64,000 bases of DNA, from positions 2,852,001-2,916,000 of the forward strand of contig CP170561.1 of the NCBI GenBank assembly GCA_042701975.1, in the 5' to 3' direction. Origin of the DNA: JAFALK01 sp042701975 (GTDB taxonomy: Bacteria; Pseudomonadota; Gammaproteobacteria; Burkholderiales; Burkholderiaceae_C). The stretch's first letter is position 1. Each line of letters opens with the position of its first letter. The notes under the pieces were generated by a model. That model worked only from the letters and a program-made list of their open reading frames with translations, was not told where the DNA came from and made no database searches. Positions 1-7,807 of the stretch are shown here, in pieces. A program made the position numbers and the translations under genes.

Positions 1-2
1 GT

Positions 3-77
3 CAGAATCTGATGGCCGAAGCGCCGGACCTGGCGCCGCTGGTCGATCTTGAGCTCGAACGCCTGCAGTCGCGCTGA
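3..77 (+). CDS. C-terminal tail of a protein beginning before the window
   Basis: An open frame enters from the left edge and stops with TGA, giving 24 residues that end in LVDLELERLQSR. The other two plus-strand frames are closed early. The tail is acidic and looks helical, but it is too short to assign. It lies 88 bases upstream of a glycosyltransferase on the same strand and may be in the same transcription unit. Confidence 0.45.
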   Translation, partial: QNLMAEAPDLAPLVDLELERLQSR

Positions 78-165
78 TCTTCTTTCAGCGCGCCTGAAGG
101 CCCAGCCGCATCGCAGCATCCCGGCCCCGACGGTGCCTTGAGCGCCGCCGGGGTTCAGTCATGCC

Positions 166-1203
166 ATGAACAAGCAGCAAAGCCTGGCCCTTGTCGTCAT
201 CGCCCGCAATGAAGCGCCGCGCCTGCCGCGGTTGCTGAACAGCGTGCGCCCCTTCGTCGACCGCATGCTGGTGCTGGACACCGGCTCGACCGACGGCACG
301 CCCGAGCTTGCGCGCAGCCTTGGCGCGCAGGTCGAGGAGTTCGATTGGGTGGATGACTTCTCCGCCGCGCGCAACCGTGCGCTGGAACTGGCTGGCGCCG
401 ACTGGCACCTGGTGCTCGATGCCGACGAATGGCTGGAAGAGGGCGGCGAGCAGCTGGCCGCCTTGCGTTCGTTAACGCCTGATTTCATCGGTGCCGTGGA
501 ACTGCTCGATCACTTCGAGGGGGGCACCGCTCATCAGTGGTTGAGCCGCGTGCTGCCAGGCGGGATCCGCTATGCCGGCCGGGTGCATGAGCAGCCTCAG
601 CACCAGCTGCCGGTCCGTCGCCTGGGCGTGCGCGTCGGGCATGACGGGTATTCCAACGAACGCCTGGCTGCCAAGCGCGGCCGCAACCGCGCACTGCTGG
701 AGCAGATGCTGCGGGAATCCAGGGGCGATGCCTACCTGCTCTATCAACTGGGCAAGGATCACGCCGTCTACGACGAGCATGCGCTGGCTGAAGCGGCTTT
801 CGCCGCAGCAGTGGCGAGCGTGAATGCTGACAACCTGCCTTCCTGGTGGTTCGATCTGGTGGCGCGGCGGCTCTACGGCCTCAAATGCCTGGGCTGGCAT
901 GCCGAGGGCGTGGAGTTCGCGCAGGAGCAGATGGCGGCCTGCGCCGATTCGCCGGACTTCTTCTTCGCCCTGGGCGACCTGCTGCTGGACTTTGCCGCCG
1001 AGCACACCGACCGCGCCCCCGAATTGCTGCCCATGGCCGAAGCGGCGTGGCGCCAGTGCATCGCCATCGGCGAGCGGCCCGACCTGGTGGGCGCGGTGGC
1101 GGGGCGTGGCTCGCGGCTGGCGGCGCACAACCTCGCCGTCGTGCTGGACGGAACGGGACGCGGCGCAGAGGCAGCGGTCGTCCGAGAGGCTTACGGCTTG
1201 TAG
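166..1203 (+). CDS. Family 2 (GT-A fold) glycosyltransferase
   Basis: A 345-residue cytosolic protein that probably transfers a sugar from a nucleotide-sugar donor. The N-terminal half is a typical GT2 domain: VVIARNEAPRL at about residues 10-20, the DTGSTDGT loop at 38-45, and LDADEW at 84-89 containing the metal-binding DxD. The C-terminal half (about 150-345) is helical and TPR-like, as in the SunS-like glycosyltransferases often found near flagellin genes. It lies directly upstream of flhDC, so flagellin or surface-protein glycosylation is a reasonable guess, but no flagellin gene is in view. No membrane segment or signal peptide is seen. Confidence 0.82.
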   Translation: MNKQQSLALVVIARNEAPRLPRLLNSVRPFVDRMLVLDTGSTDGTPELARSLGAQVEEFDWVDDFSAARNRALELAGADWHLVLDADEWLEEGGEQLAALRSLTPDFIGAVELLDHFEGGTAHQWLSRVLPGGIRYAGRVHEQPQHQLPVRRLGVRVGHDGYSNERLAAKRGRNRALLEQMLRESRGDAYLLYQLGKDHAVYDEHALAEAAFAAAVASVNADNLPSWWFDLVARRLYGLKCLGWHAEGVEFAQEQMAACADSPDFFFALGDLLLDFAAEHTDRAPELLPMAEAAWRQCIAIGERPDLVGAVAGRGSRLAAHNLAVVLDGTGRGAEAAVVREAYGL

Positions 1204-1347
1204 GAAAAAACCTGACAAGGGCCACCGAAGAATCGGGACTCAAGAAGAAGAAATGGCCTGATCCCGGTCGCCTTATCGGCTCTTCACAATGCAACGCATG
1301 CCGCTTCAGTGAAGCAACCGGCAGCAACGCAAAGTGGAGCCCGAGAC

Positions 1348-1671
1348 ATGAACGCCGATCAGATCCTCACCGAAATTCGCGAAGCCAATCTGTCCTACCT
1401 GATGTTGGCGCAGAACCTGATCCGCGCCGACCGCGAACAGGCGCTGTACCGCCTGGGCATCTCCGACGAAACGGCCACGCTGCTGGCCACGCTCTCGCCG
1501 GCCCAGATCATGAAGATCGCCAGCGGCAACACGCTGCTGTGCCGCTTCCGCATGGACGACGACCTGGTGTGGGGCCTGCTGACCAGCCACGGCAAGAACA
1601 GCGCCAACGACAGCGTCAGCCGCCTGCACGCTTCCATCCTGATGGCCGGTCGCCATGCCGAAGCCGCCTAA
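1348..1671 (+). CDS. flhD: Flagellar master regulator subunit FlhD
   Basis: FlhD is 107 residues, the usual length, and with FlhC forms the FlhD4C2 activator of class II flagellar promoters. The family signature is clear: NADQILTEIREANLSYLMLA near the start, then LLATLSPAQIMKIA and a tail ending SRLHASILMAGRHAEAA. I chose the ATG at 1348 because family members begin MxxxxxLxEIRExNLSYL; an ATG at 1309 would add 13 unrelated residues. flhC follows after 13 bases, and flhD's stop codon overlaps the flhC ribosome-binding site. The 144 bases upstream (1204-1347) contain no promoter I can call with confidence. Confidence 0.97.
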   Translation: MNADQILTEIREANLSYLMLAQNLIRADREQALYRLGISDETATLLATLSPAQIMKIASGNTLLCRFRMDDDLVWGLLTSHGKNSANDSVSRLHASILMAGRHAEAA

Positions 1672-1684
1672 GGAGGGCCGCACC

Positions 1685-2221
1685 ATGCGCAACAAGAGCA
1701 TCCTCTCCGAAGCCCGCCAGATCGAGCGCGCCGTCACCCTGATCAATCTCGGTGCCCGCCTGCAGGTGCTGGAGTCGGAGACCGACCTGAGCTACGAGCG
1801 GCTGCTGCGCCTGTACAAGGAAGTCTCGGGCAAGAGCCCGTCCAAGGGCCAGTTGCCGTTCTCGACCGACTGGTTCATGACCTGGCAGCCCAACATCCAC
1901 GCCAGCCTGTTCCTCAACGTCCACGAATACCTGAACAAGGTGGCCGAGCTGGACGAGATCGACACCGTCATCAAGGCCTACCAGCTCTACCAGGAGCAGA
2001 CCCGTGCCCAAGGGCTGGAGGAGCTGCTCTCCGTCACCCGCGCCTGGCGCCTGGTGAAGTTCGTGGACAACGGCATGCTGACCATGACCCGCTGCAGCAA
2101 GTGCCAGGGCCAGTTCGTCACCCACCCGCACGAGATTGCTCGCCACTATGTGTGCGGCCTGTGCAACCCGCCTGCACGCGCCGGCAAGGGTCGCGCACAG
2201 GGCTCGATCAAGATGCACTGA
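1685..2221 (+). CDS. flhC: Flagellar master regulator subunit FlhC
   Basis: FlhC is 178 residues. It makes the DNA-specific contacts in the FlhD4C2 complex and binds zinc. The start is fixed by an excellent Shine-Dalgarno sequence (AAGGAGG at 1670-1676) that overlaps the flhD stop. The N-terminus RNKSILSEARQIERAV and the core LPFSTDWFMTWQPNIHASLF are family-typical. Four cysteines near the C-terminus, in CSKC and CGLC pairs (about residues 138-141 and 158-161), match the known zinc site. Tight spacing to flhD and a terminator right after the gene make flhDC a two-gene operon. Confidence 0.97.
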   Translation: MRNKSILSEARQIERAVTLINLGARLQVLESETDLSYERLLRLYKEVSGKSPSKGQLPFSTDWFMTWQPNIHASLFLNVHEYLNKVAELDEIDTVIKAYQLYQEQTRAQGLEELLSVTRAWRLVKFVDNGMLTMTRCSKCQGQFVTHPHEIARHYVCGLCNPPARAGKGRAQGSIKMH

Positions 2222-2241
2222 TCTGACTGGTTCGTTCGGTG

Positions 2242-2280
2242 AACGGCCCTGCGGGAAAGCACCGCCGGGCCGTTGTCGTT
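2242..2280 (+). terminator. Rho-independent terminator after flhDC
   Basis: The arms AACGGCCC (2242-2249) and GGGCCGTT (2267-2274) pair perfectly, with further G-C pairing inside, followed by GTCGTTT. It begins 20 bases after the flhC stop and separates flhDC from the oxidoreductase gene. Confidence 0.75.
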
Positions 2281-2321
2281 TCTGCCCCTAGCATGCGCAG
2301 CGCTTGAGTGAGGAGGCCGGG

Positions 2322-3929
2322 TTGACCGCAGAGACTTTCGACTACGTGATCGTGGGTGCCGGCGCGGCTGGCTGCGTGCTGGCGGCCCGGCTTTCCGAAG
2401 ATCCTTCCGTGCGTGTGTGCCTGGTGGAAGAGGGCGGCCACGACGGCAGCGCGCTGATCCGCGCGCCGCTGGGCTTTGCGCTCGGCGCCAACCTCGGCCT
2501 GCACGCCCACAAATATGAGAGCGTGCCGCAAGCCGCCTTCGACGGCCGGCGCAGCTACCAGCCGCGCGGCAAGGTGCTGGGCGGCAGCACGGCCGTGAAC
2601 GCCATGATGTATGTGCGCGGCCATCCGCAGGACTACGACGACTGGGCCGCGCTGGGCAATCCGGGTTGGGATCACGCCTCGGTCCTGCCCTTCTTTCGCC
2701 GCGCCGAGAACAACGAAGTCTTCGGCGGCAACGAGCAGCACGGCCGCGGCGGCCCACTGAACGTGCGCCATCTGCCCGATCCGACGCCGCTGGTCGGTGC
2801 CTTCTTGCGCGCGTGCGAGGCCGCGGGCGTGCCTGCCACGCCCGACTACAACGCCGGCCAGCGAGAAGGCTGCTGGCCGACGCAGGTGATGCAGATCGAC
2901 GGCGAGCGCTGCAGTGCGGCGCGGGCCTACCTGCGTGGCGCGGAATCGCGGCCCAACCTGCGCATCGTGACCGAGGCCCGTGTCGATCGCCTCGACCTGG
3001 CCGGGCGCCGCGCCAACGGCGTGCACATCCGGCAAGGCAGCCAGGAGCGGCTGATCCAGGCGCGCCGCGAGGTGCTGCTGGCTGCGGGCGCCTTCGGTTC
3101 GCCCAAGCTGCTGATGCTCTCGGGCATCGGTCGGGGCGCTGATCTTCAGGCCGTGGGTGTGCCCGTGGTCCATGACCTGGCTGGCGTGGGTCAGAACCTG
3201 CAGGATCACATCACCTGCAACCTGACCTGGCGATCACCCTCGGGGCCCGACACCTTCGGCATCTCGCCCGGTGGCGCCTGGCAGCTGCTGCGCGGCATCT
3301 CGCAATGGCGGCGCGAGCGGCGCGGCCCGATCACCAGCAATGTGGCCGAGGGCGGCGCCTTCCTGCACAGCCGGCCGGGGCTGGAGCGGCCCGACATCGA
3401 GCTGGAGTTGCTGCGCGGCATCGTCGACGACCACGCCCGCAAGCAGCACCTGGGCCATGGCTTCACGGTGCACGTGGTGCTGCTGCGCCCCAGGAGCCGG
3501 GGCGAGGTGCGGCTGCAGAGCGCCGACGCCACCGCGCCGCTGCGCATCGATCCGCGCTACCTCAGCAATGACGACGACCTGCAGGACCTCATCAGCGGCG
3601 CGCGCCGCGGGCTGGAGATCTGCGAGGGCGAGGCGTTGAAGGGCCATCGCGGCGACATGCTCTATGCCATGGACCGGCACGACCGCAAATCCATCGAGCG
3701 CGAGATCCGCCGCTCGGCCGACACCGAGTACCACCCGGTGGGCACCTGCCGCATGGGCCCGGCCGCCGACCCGCAGGCGGTGGTGGACGCCCAGCTGCGC
3801 GTGCACGGCATCGAGTCCCTGCGCGTGGTGGACGCTTCGATCATGCCGCTGATCGTCAGCGGCAACACGACCGCCCCGACGGTCATGATCGGTGAGAACG
3901 CGGCCGAGATGATCCGCTCTGGAGCCTGA
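2322..3929 (+). CDS. GMC-family FAD oxidoreductase (choline dehydrogenase-like)
   Basis: A 535-residue flavoprotein of the glucose-methanol-choline family that oxidises an alcohol to an aldehyde; the substrate is not known. The N-terminal Rossmann motif is YVIVGAGAAGCVLAARLSE, followed by VEEGG. A GGSTAVNAMMYVRG signature and the C-terminal YHPVGTCRMG with the catalytic histidine are also present, ending with NTTAPTVMIGENAAEMI. I placed the start at TTG 2322 because AGGAGG (2311-2316) lies 5 bases upstream; a TTG at 2304 is in frame but has no such site. The next gene begins 6 bases after the stop, so the two are probably co-transcribed. It lies between flhDC and motAB but has no obvious motility role. 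Confidence 0.88.
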   Translation: MTAETFDYVIVGAGAAGCVLAARLSEDPSVRVCLVEEGGHDGSALIRAPLGFALGANLGLHAHKYESVPQAAFDGRRSYQPRGKVLGGSTAVNAMMYVRGHPQDYDDWAALGNPGWDHASVLPFFRRAENNEVFGGNEQHGRGGPLNVRHLPDPTPLVGAFLRACEAAGVPATPDYNAGQREGCWPTQVMQIDGERCSAARAYLRGAESRPNLRIVTEARVDRLDLAGRRANGVHIRQGSQERLIQARREVLLAAGAFGSPKLLMLSGIGRGADLQAVGVPVVHDLAGVGQNLQDHITCNLTWRSPSGPDTFGISPGGAWQLLRGISQWRRERRGPITSNVAEGGAFLHSRPGLERPDIELELLRGIVDDHARKQHLGHGFTVHVVLLRPRSRGEVRLQSADATAPLRIDPRYLSNDDDLQDLISGARRGLEICEGEALKGHRGDMLYAMDRHDRKSIEREIRRSADTEYHPVGTCRMGPAADPQAVVDAQLRVHGIESLRVVDASIMPLIVSGNTTAPTVMIGENAAEMIRSGA

Positions 3930-3935
3930 GCCGTC

Positions 3936-4703
3936 ATGCTGCGCTGGCTGCCCTGGCCTTTGCCGGCATTCGTGAGCTGGGCGCTGGCGTGGATCGTCTT
4001 CGTGGCCTTCGTGCGCCTGGGCGACTGGACCGGCCTGCTGCTGGGCATGGCGACGAGCGGCGGGCTGGCGATGCTGCAGACGCGCCGCTGGCGCCGCGTG
4101 ATCGTGGCGCTGGGCTTCCCGCTCTCGGTCCTGATCCTTTCCGCCGCCGTGCCGGCCTGGGCCTGGCTGCTGCCGGCTGGCCTGCTGCTGCTGGTCTACC
4201 CGGCCAGCACCTGGCGCGATGCGCCGCTGTTTCCGACCCCGCGAGGCGCGCTGGATGAGCTGCCCCAACTGGCGCCGCTGCCTGAAGGGGCCCGAATCCT
4301 GGACCTGGGCTGCGGCCTGGGCCACGGCCTGCGCGAACTGCACCGCGTCTATCCGCGGGCGGAGCTGACCGGTATCGAATGGAGCCGGCCGCTGGCGGGG
4401 GCTTGCGCATGGCTCTGCCCTTGGGCGACGGTCGAGCGGGGCGATATGTGGGAGCGCGACTGGACCGGCTTCGAGATGGTCTACGTCTTCCAGCGGCCGG
4501 AGTCCATGGACCGGGTCTGGGTCAAGGCCACGCTGGAGCTGGCGCCGGGCGCCTGGTTGGTCAGCCTGGATTTCGAGGTGGCGGGCCGGGAGGCACGCGC
4601 GCGGGTGACGCTGCCGGGCGGGCAGCAGCTCTGGCTGTATCAGCCCGCCATTGCCACCCAACTGTCCGAATCGGCCGGATCGACTGAATCGCCGCCCAGT
4701 TGA
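3936..4703 (+). CDS. Membrane-anchored class I SAM-dependent methyltransferase
   Basis: A 255-residue protein with two parts. The first ~90 residues form two to four hydrophobic helices (for example FVSWALAWIVFVAFV and AWLLPAGLLLLVYP). The remainder is a class I methyltransferase with motif I ILDLGCGLGHG near residue 120 and the acidic SAM-ribose position GIEWS. The family is usually annotated only as class I SAM-dependent methyltransferase; the acceptor is unknown. It starts 6 bases after the GMC oxidoreductase and is probably translated from the same mRNA. After it come 140 bases holding the motA promoter. Confidence 0.75.
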   Translation: MLRWLPWPLPAFVSWALAWIVFVAFVRLGDWTGLLLGMATSGGLAMLQTRRWRRVIVALGFPLSVLILSAAVPAWAWLLPAGLLLLVYPASTWRDAPLFPTPRGALDELPQLAPLPEGARILDLGCGLGHGLRELHRVYPRAELTGIEWSRPLAGACAWLCPWATVERGDMWERDWTGFEMVYVFQRPESMDRVWVKATLELAPGAWLVSLDFEVAGREARARVTLPGGQQLWLYQPAIATQLSESAGSTESPPS

Positions 4704-4767
4704 TCCGTTAGCAGTCCCGCAACACTGGCAAACTCGGGCCTTCGGGCTCCTCCGTCCTCAATTACCC

Positions 4768-4794
4768 TCAAGGCCACAGGGTCTGCGCCGATAT
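4768..4794 (+). promoter_or_regulatory. Sigma-28 (FliA) promoter of motA
   Basis: TCAAGGCC (4768-4775), 11 bases, then GCCGATAT (4787-4794). This matches the flagellar sigma-28 pattern TAAAGTTT-N11-GCCGATAA with an almost perfect -10 and correct spacing. It ends 49 bases before the motA start, and fliA itself is at 17713-18426. Confidence 0.8.
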
Positions 4795-4843
4795 CGGATG
4801 CAGAGTCCTTGGGTCTTTGCCCGGGCACGCACGGAAATCAAAC

Positions 4844-5701
4844 ATGTTTGTCATCATCGGCTGGTTGCTCGCACTGGGTTGCGTCTTCGGCGTCTTCATT
4901 GCCCACGGCGGCAATATCGAGGTCATCCTGCACGCGCTGCCGTTCGAGATGATCACGATCTTCGGCGCCGCCCTGGGCGCCTTCCTGGCCAACAACCAGA
5001 TGAAGGTCGTCAAGGCCACGATGGCCGGCCTGGGTCGCTGCTTCAAGGGCAGCAAGTACAGCAAGGAGCGCTACATGGAGTTGCTGGCGCTGCTCTACGA
5101 CATCCTGCAAAAGGCCCGCAAGGAAGGCCTGATGTCGATTGAAAAGGACGTGGAAGAGCCGCACAACTCGCCGCTCTTCCAGAAGTACCCCAACGTTGGC
5201 CACGACCACCACGTGACCGAGTTCATCACCGACTACCTGCGCATGATGGTCTCGGGCAACCTGAACGCCCACGAGATCGAATCGCTGATGGACAACGAGA
5301 TCGACACCCACCACCACGAGGAGCACGCCGCTGTCGCAGCCCTGCAACGCATGGCCGGCGCGCTGCCGGCCTTCGGCATCGTGGCCGCTGTGCTGGGCGT
5401 GGTGAACACCATGGGCTCGGTGGGCCAGCCGCCGGCTGTGCTGGGCGGCATGATCGGCTCGGCCCTGGTCGGCACCTTCCTGGGCATTTTCCTGGCCTAC
5501 GGCTTTGCCGAGCCGCTGGCCGGGCTGCTGGAGCAGAAGGTCGACGACGCCACCAAGGAATTCCAGTGCATCAAGACCACGCTGCTGGCCAGCATGCAGG
5601 GCTATGCGCCCCAGGTGGCCATCGAGTTCGGCCGCAAGGTGCTGTACTCGGGCGACCGACCCAGCTTCAGCGAGCTGGAAACGCACGTGAAGAAAAAGTA
5701 A
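4844..5701 (+). CDS. motA: Flagellar motor stator protein MotA
   Basis: MotA is 285 residues. It forms the A5B2 proton-conducting stator with MotB and pushes on the rotor protein FliG. The N-terminus MFVIIGWLLALGCVFGVFIA is the first membrane helix, with further helices near 30-50, 170-195 and 205-230. The cytoplasmic loop carries the charged region used for FliG contact, and PAFGIVAAVLGVVNTMG is the conserved third-helix signature. The start at 4844 matches the family N-terminus; an ATG at 4817 lies farther from the family pattern. A sigma-28 promoter lies just upstream, and motB follows after 17 bases. Confidence 0.96.
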   Translation: MFVIIGWLLALGCVFGVFIAHGGNIEVILHALPFEMITIFGAALGAFLANNQMKVVKATMAGLGRCFKGSKYSKERYMELLALLYDILQKARKEGLMSIEKDVEEPHNSPLFQKYPNVGHDHHVTEFITDYLRMMVSGNLNAHEIESLMDNEIDTHHHEEHAAVAALQRMAGALPAFGIVAAVLGVVNTMGSVGQPPAVLGGMIGSALVGTFLGIFLAYGFAEPLAGLLEQKVDDATKEFQCIKTTLLASMQGYAPQVAIEFGRKVLYSGDRPSFSELETHVKKK

Positions 5702-5718
5702 GCAGCAGGTAAGCGGCC

Positions 5719-6663
5719 ATGGCTGGCGATAGCAAGAAGCTCCAACCGATCATCATCAAGCGCATCAAGAAGGGCGGCCATGCCGCCCACGGTGGCGCCT
5801 GGAAGATCGCCTACGCCGACTTCGTCACGGCCATGATGGCCTTCTTCTTGCTGATGTGGCTGCTGGGCTCCACCACCGAGGGCGACCGCAAGGGCATCGC
5901 CGACTACTTCTCCAGCCCGCTCAAGGTCGGCATGTTCGGCGGCACGGGCGCGGGCGATGCGTCGAGCCTGGTCAAGGGTGGCGGCCAGGACCTTTCGCGC
6001 CAGACCGGCCAGGTCAAGGCCGGCGAGGTCGAGTCGCCCCGCAAGACCATCAACCTCAAGGCCTTCAAGGAAGAGCAGCGCCGCGCCGAGCGCAACCGGC
6101 TGAAGGAACTCAAGGCCAAGATCGAGCGCACCATCCAGTCCACCCCGGCCCTGGCGGCTCTGGGCGGCCAGATCAAGCTGGACATGACGGCCGAGGGCCT
6201 GCGCATCCAGATCATCGACCAGGACAAGCGCCCGATGTTCGACAGCGGCAGCGCCGTGGTGAAGCCCTATATGCGCGAGCTGCTGCAGGACCTGGGCGAG
6301 GTGCTGGCCGAGGTGCCCAACCGGCTGACGGTCGAGGGCCACACGGATGCCCAGGCCTTCCCGGGCAACAGCCGTGGCTACAGCAACTGGGAACTTTCGG
6401 CCGACCGGGCCAACGCCTCGCGCCGGGAAATGGTGGCTGGCGGCCTGCCGGACGGGCGCGTCTTGCGCGTTCAGGGTCTGGCGGCGTCAAAATTGCTGGA
6501 ACCTGACGCGCCCAACAGTCCGCTCAACCGTAGGATTAGCATCATCGTCATGAATCGTGACGCTGAAGACGCAGTGTTGAAGAATTTGCCCGATGATGAG
6601 GAATCTTCCCAGGGCGAGGCGGCGTCGGCTGCGACAATGAGCGCCTCGGCACCCAAGCCCTGA
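5719..6663 (+). CDS. motB: Flagellar motor stator protein MotB
   Basis: MotB is 314 residues. It anchors the stator to peptidoglycan and carries the proton-binding aspartate. That residue is Asp34 in AYADFVTAMMAFFLLMWLLG, at the start of the single membrane helix. The N-terminal basic segment (IIIKRIKKGGHAAHGGAWK) is typical. The periplasmic part has a plug/linker and an OmpA-like peptidoglycan-binding domain with LTVEGHTDAQAF and a later RISIIVMNRD segment. It follows motA in an operon, and cheY begins 39 bases later. Confidence 0.96.
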   Translation: MAGDSKKLQPIIIKRIKKGGHAAHGGAWKIAYADFVTAMMAFFLLMWLLGSTTEGDRKGIADYFSSPLKVGMFGGTGAGDASSLVKGGGQDLSRQTGQVKAGEVESPRKTINLKAFKEEQRRAERNRLKELKAKIERTIQSTPALAALGGQIKLDMTAEGLRIQIIDQDKRPMFDSGSAVVKPYMRELLQDLGEVLAEVPNRLTVEGHTDAQAFPGNSRGYSNWELSADRANASRREMVAGGLPDGRVLRVQGLAASKLLEPDAPNSPLNRRISIIVMNRDAEDAVLKNLPDDEESSQGEAASAATMSASAPKP

Positions 6664-6702
6664 TACTTAGAACTTGATTCCTGCACCTTTGAGGAAAACG
6701 CC

Positions 6703-7095
6703 ATGAGCGCTGACATGAAATTTCTGGTTGTCGACGACTTCTCGACCATGCGCCGCATCGTCCGCGGCCTGCTCAAGGAGATCGGCTACAACAACTGCGA
6801 AGAAGCCGAAGACGGCGCCGAAGCCCTGACCATGCTGCGCGCTGGCAAGTACGACTTCGTCGTCAGCGACATCAACATGCCCAACATGACGGGCTTCGAA
6901 CTGCTCAAGGCCATCAAGGAAGACGCCACGCTCAAGCACCTGCCGGTGCTGATGGTGACGGCCGAAGCCCGCAAGGAAGACATCGTGCTGGCCGCCCAGA
7001 CGGGCGCCGCCGGCTACATCGTCAAGCCGTTCACCAAGGCCACGCTGGAAGAAAAAGTCCAGAAGATCATGCAAAAGCTTGCCGCCGCGGCCTGA
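6703..7095 (+). CDS. cheY: Chemotaxis response regulator CheY
   Basis: CheY is a 130-residue single receiver domain whose phosphorylated form binds the flagellar switch. The active site is complete: acidic pair Asp11-Asp12 (VVDDFSTMRRI), phosphoacceptor Asp56 in VVSDINMPNMTGFELL, Thr86 in MVTAEA and Lys108 in VKPFTKATLEEK. Length and motifs match enterobacterial CheY almost position for position. RBS GAGGAA is 8 bases upstream. It lies between motB and cheZ, and no cheA or cheW is in this window. Confidence 0.97.
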   Translation: MSADMKFLVVDDFSTMRRIVRGLLKEIGYNNCEEAEDGAEALTMLRAGKYDFVVSDINMPNMTGFELLKAIKEDATLKHLPVLMVTAEARKEDIVLAAQTGAAGYIVKPFTKATLEEKVQKIMQKLAAAA

Positions 7096-7112
7096 TTTCA
7101 GGGGAGTCCGCC

Positions 7113-7751
7113 ATGCAAGCAGAACAAACATTCGCCAATCTGGGTTCTTCGGCCGAGCCGCTGATGGTTTCGCCCGAGGTCTTCCAGCAGCTCGGCTCCA
7201 TCACGCGCGTCCTGCATGACACCATGCAGCAGTTGGGCGTCATGCCCAAGCTGCAGACCGCGTCGGAGGGGCTGCCCGACGCCCGCAGCCGCCTGACCTA
7301 CATCGCCAACAAGACCGCCGACGCCGCCAACAAGGTGCTGAACTCGGTCGATCAGGCCAAGGCCGACCACGCGCACATCTCGTCGGCGGCCAATGAGATG
7401 GCCAAGGCCATCATTGCCGACCCGGTCAAGGCCGTGGCCAGCGGCGCGGTGTTCAACTTCGTCAAGGACGTGGAGAAGTCCACCGCCTCGATCGACAAGC
7501 ACCTGACCGACATCATGATGGCCCAGGACTTCCACGACCTGACCGGGCAGGTGGTGGCCAAGGTGGTGACGCTGGCCAACGACCTCGAAGACAGCCTGGT
7601 GAAGCTGCTGGTGCAGGTGGTGCCGCCCGACCAGCGCGAGAAGGTGGACCCCAACATCCTGCAAGGCCCGGTGGTCAACGCCGAAGGCCGCACCGATGTG
7701 GTCACGAATCAAGGCGAAGTGGACGACCTGCTGGCCAGCCTCGGCTTCTGA
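7113..7751 (+). CDS. cheZ: CheY-P phosphatase CheZ
   Basis: CheZ is 212 residues and dephosphorylates CheY-P to end a tumble signal. Its long helical hairpin carries the family signature QDFHDLTGQVVAKV near residues 138-151, including the catalytic glutamine. The C-terminal tail DDLLASLGF is the CheY-binding helix tethered by a flexible linker. RBS GGGGAG precedes the ATG, and the gap to cheY is 17 bases. A strong terminator follows 27 bases after the stop, ending the motAB-cheYZ unit. Confidence 0.96.
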   Translation: MQAEQTFANLGSSAEPLMVSPEVFQQLGSITRVLHDTMQQLGVMPKLQTASEGLPDARSRLTYIANKTADAANKVLNSVDQAKADHAHISSAANEMAKAIIADPVKAVASGAVFNFVKDVEKSTASIDKHLTDIMMAQDFHDLTGQVVAKVVTLANDLEDSLVKLLVQVVPPDQREKVDPNILQGPVVNAEGRTDVVTNQGEVDDLLASLGF

Positions 7752-7778
7752 GCTCAGGCCTCGCGGCCTGAAGACACA

Positions 7779-7806
7779 AAAGACCCGCTTCGGCGGGTCT
7801 TTGCAT
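7779..7806. terminator. Bidirectional terminator between cheZ and the GT41 fragment
   Basis: AAAGACCCGC (7779-7788), loop TTCG, then GCGGGTCTTT (7793-7802): a perfect 10-bp stem with a tetraloop and T-rich flanks on both strands. It can end cheZ transcription on the plus strand and the minus-strand gene that stops at 7808. Confidence 0.92.
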
Positions 7807-7807
7807 T

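Noticed and set aside
1271..1278. TTATCGGC, the reverse complement of a perfect sigma-28 -10 element, upstream of flhD
   Set aside because: The base pattern 15 positions away (needed TTTA on the plus strand) is GCAT, and the promoter would point away from flhD.
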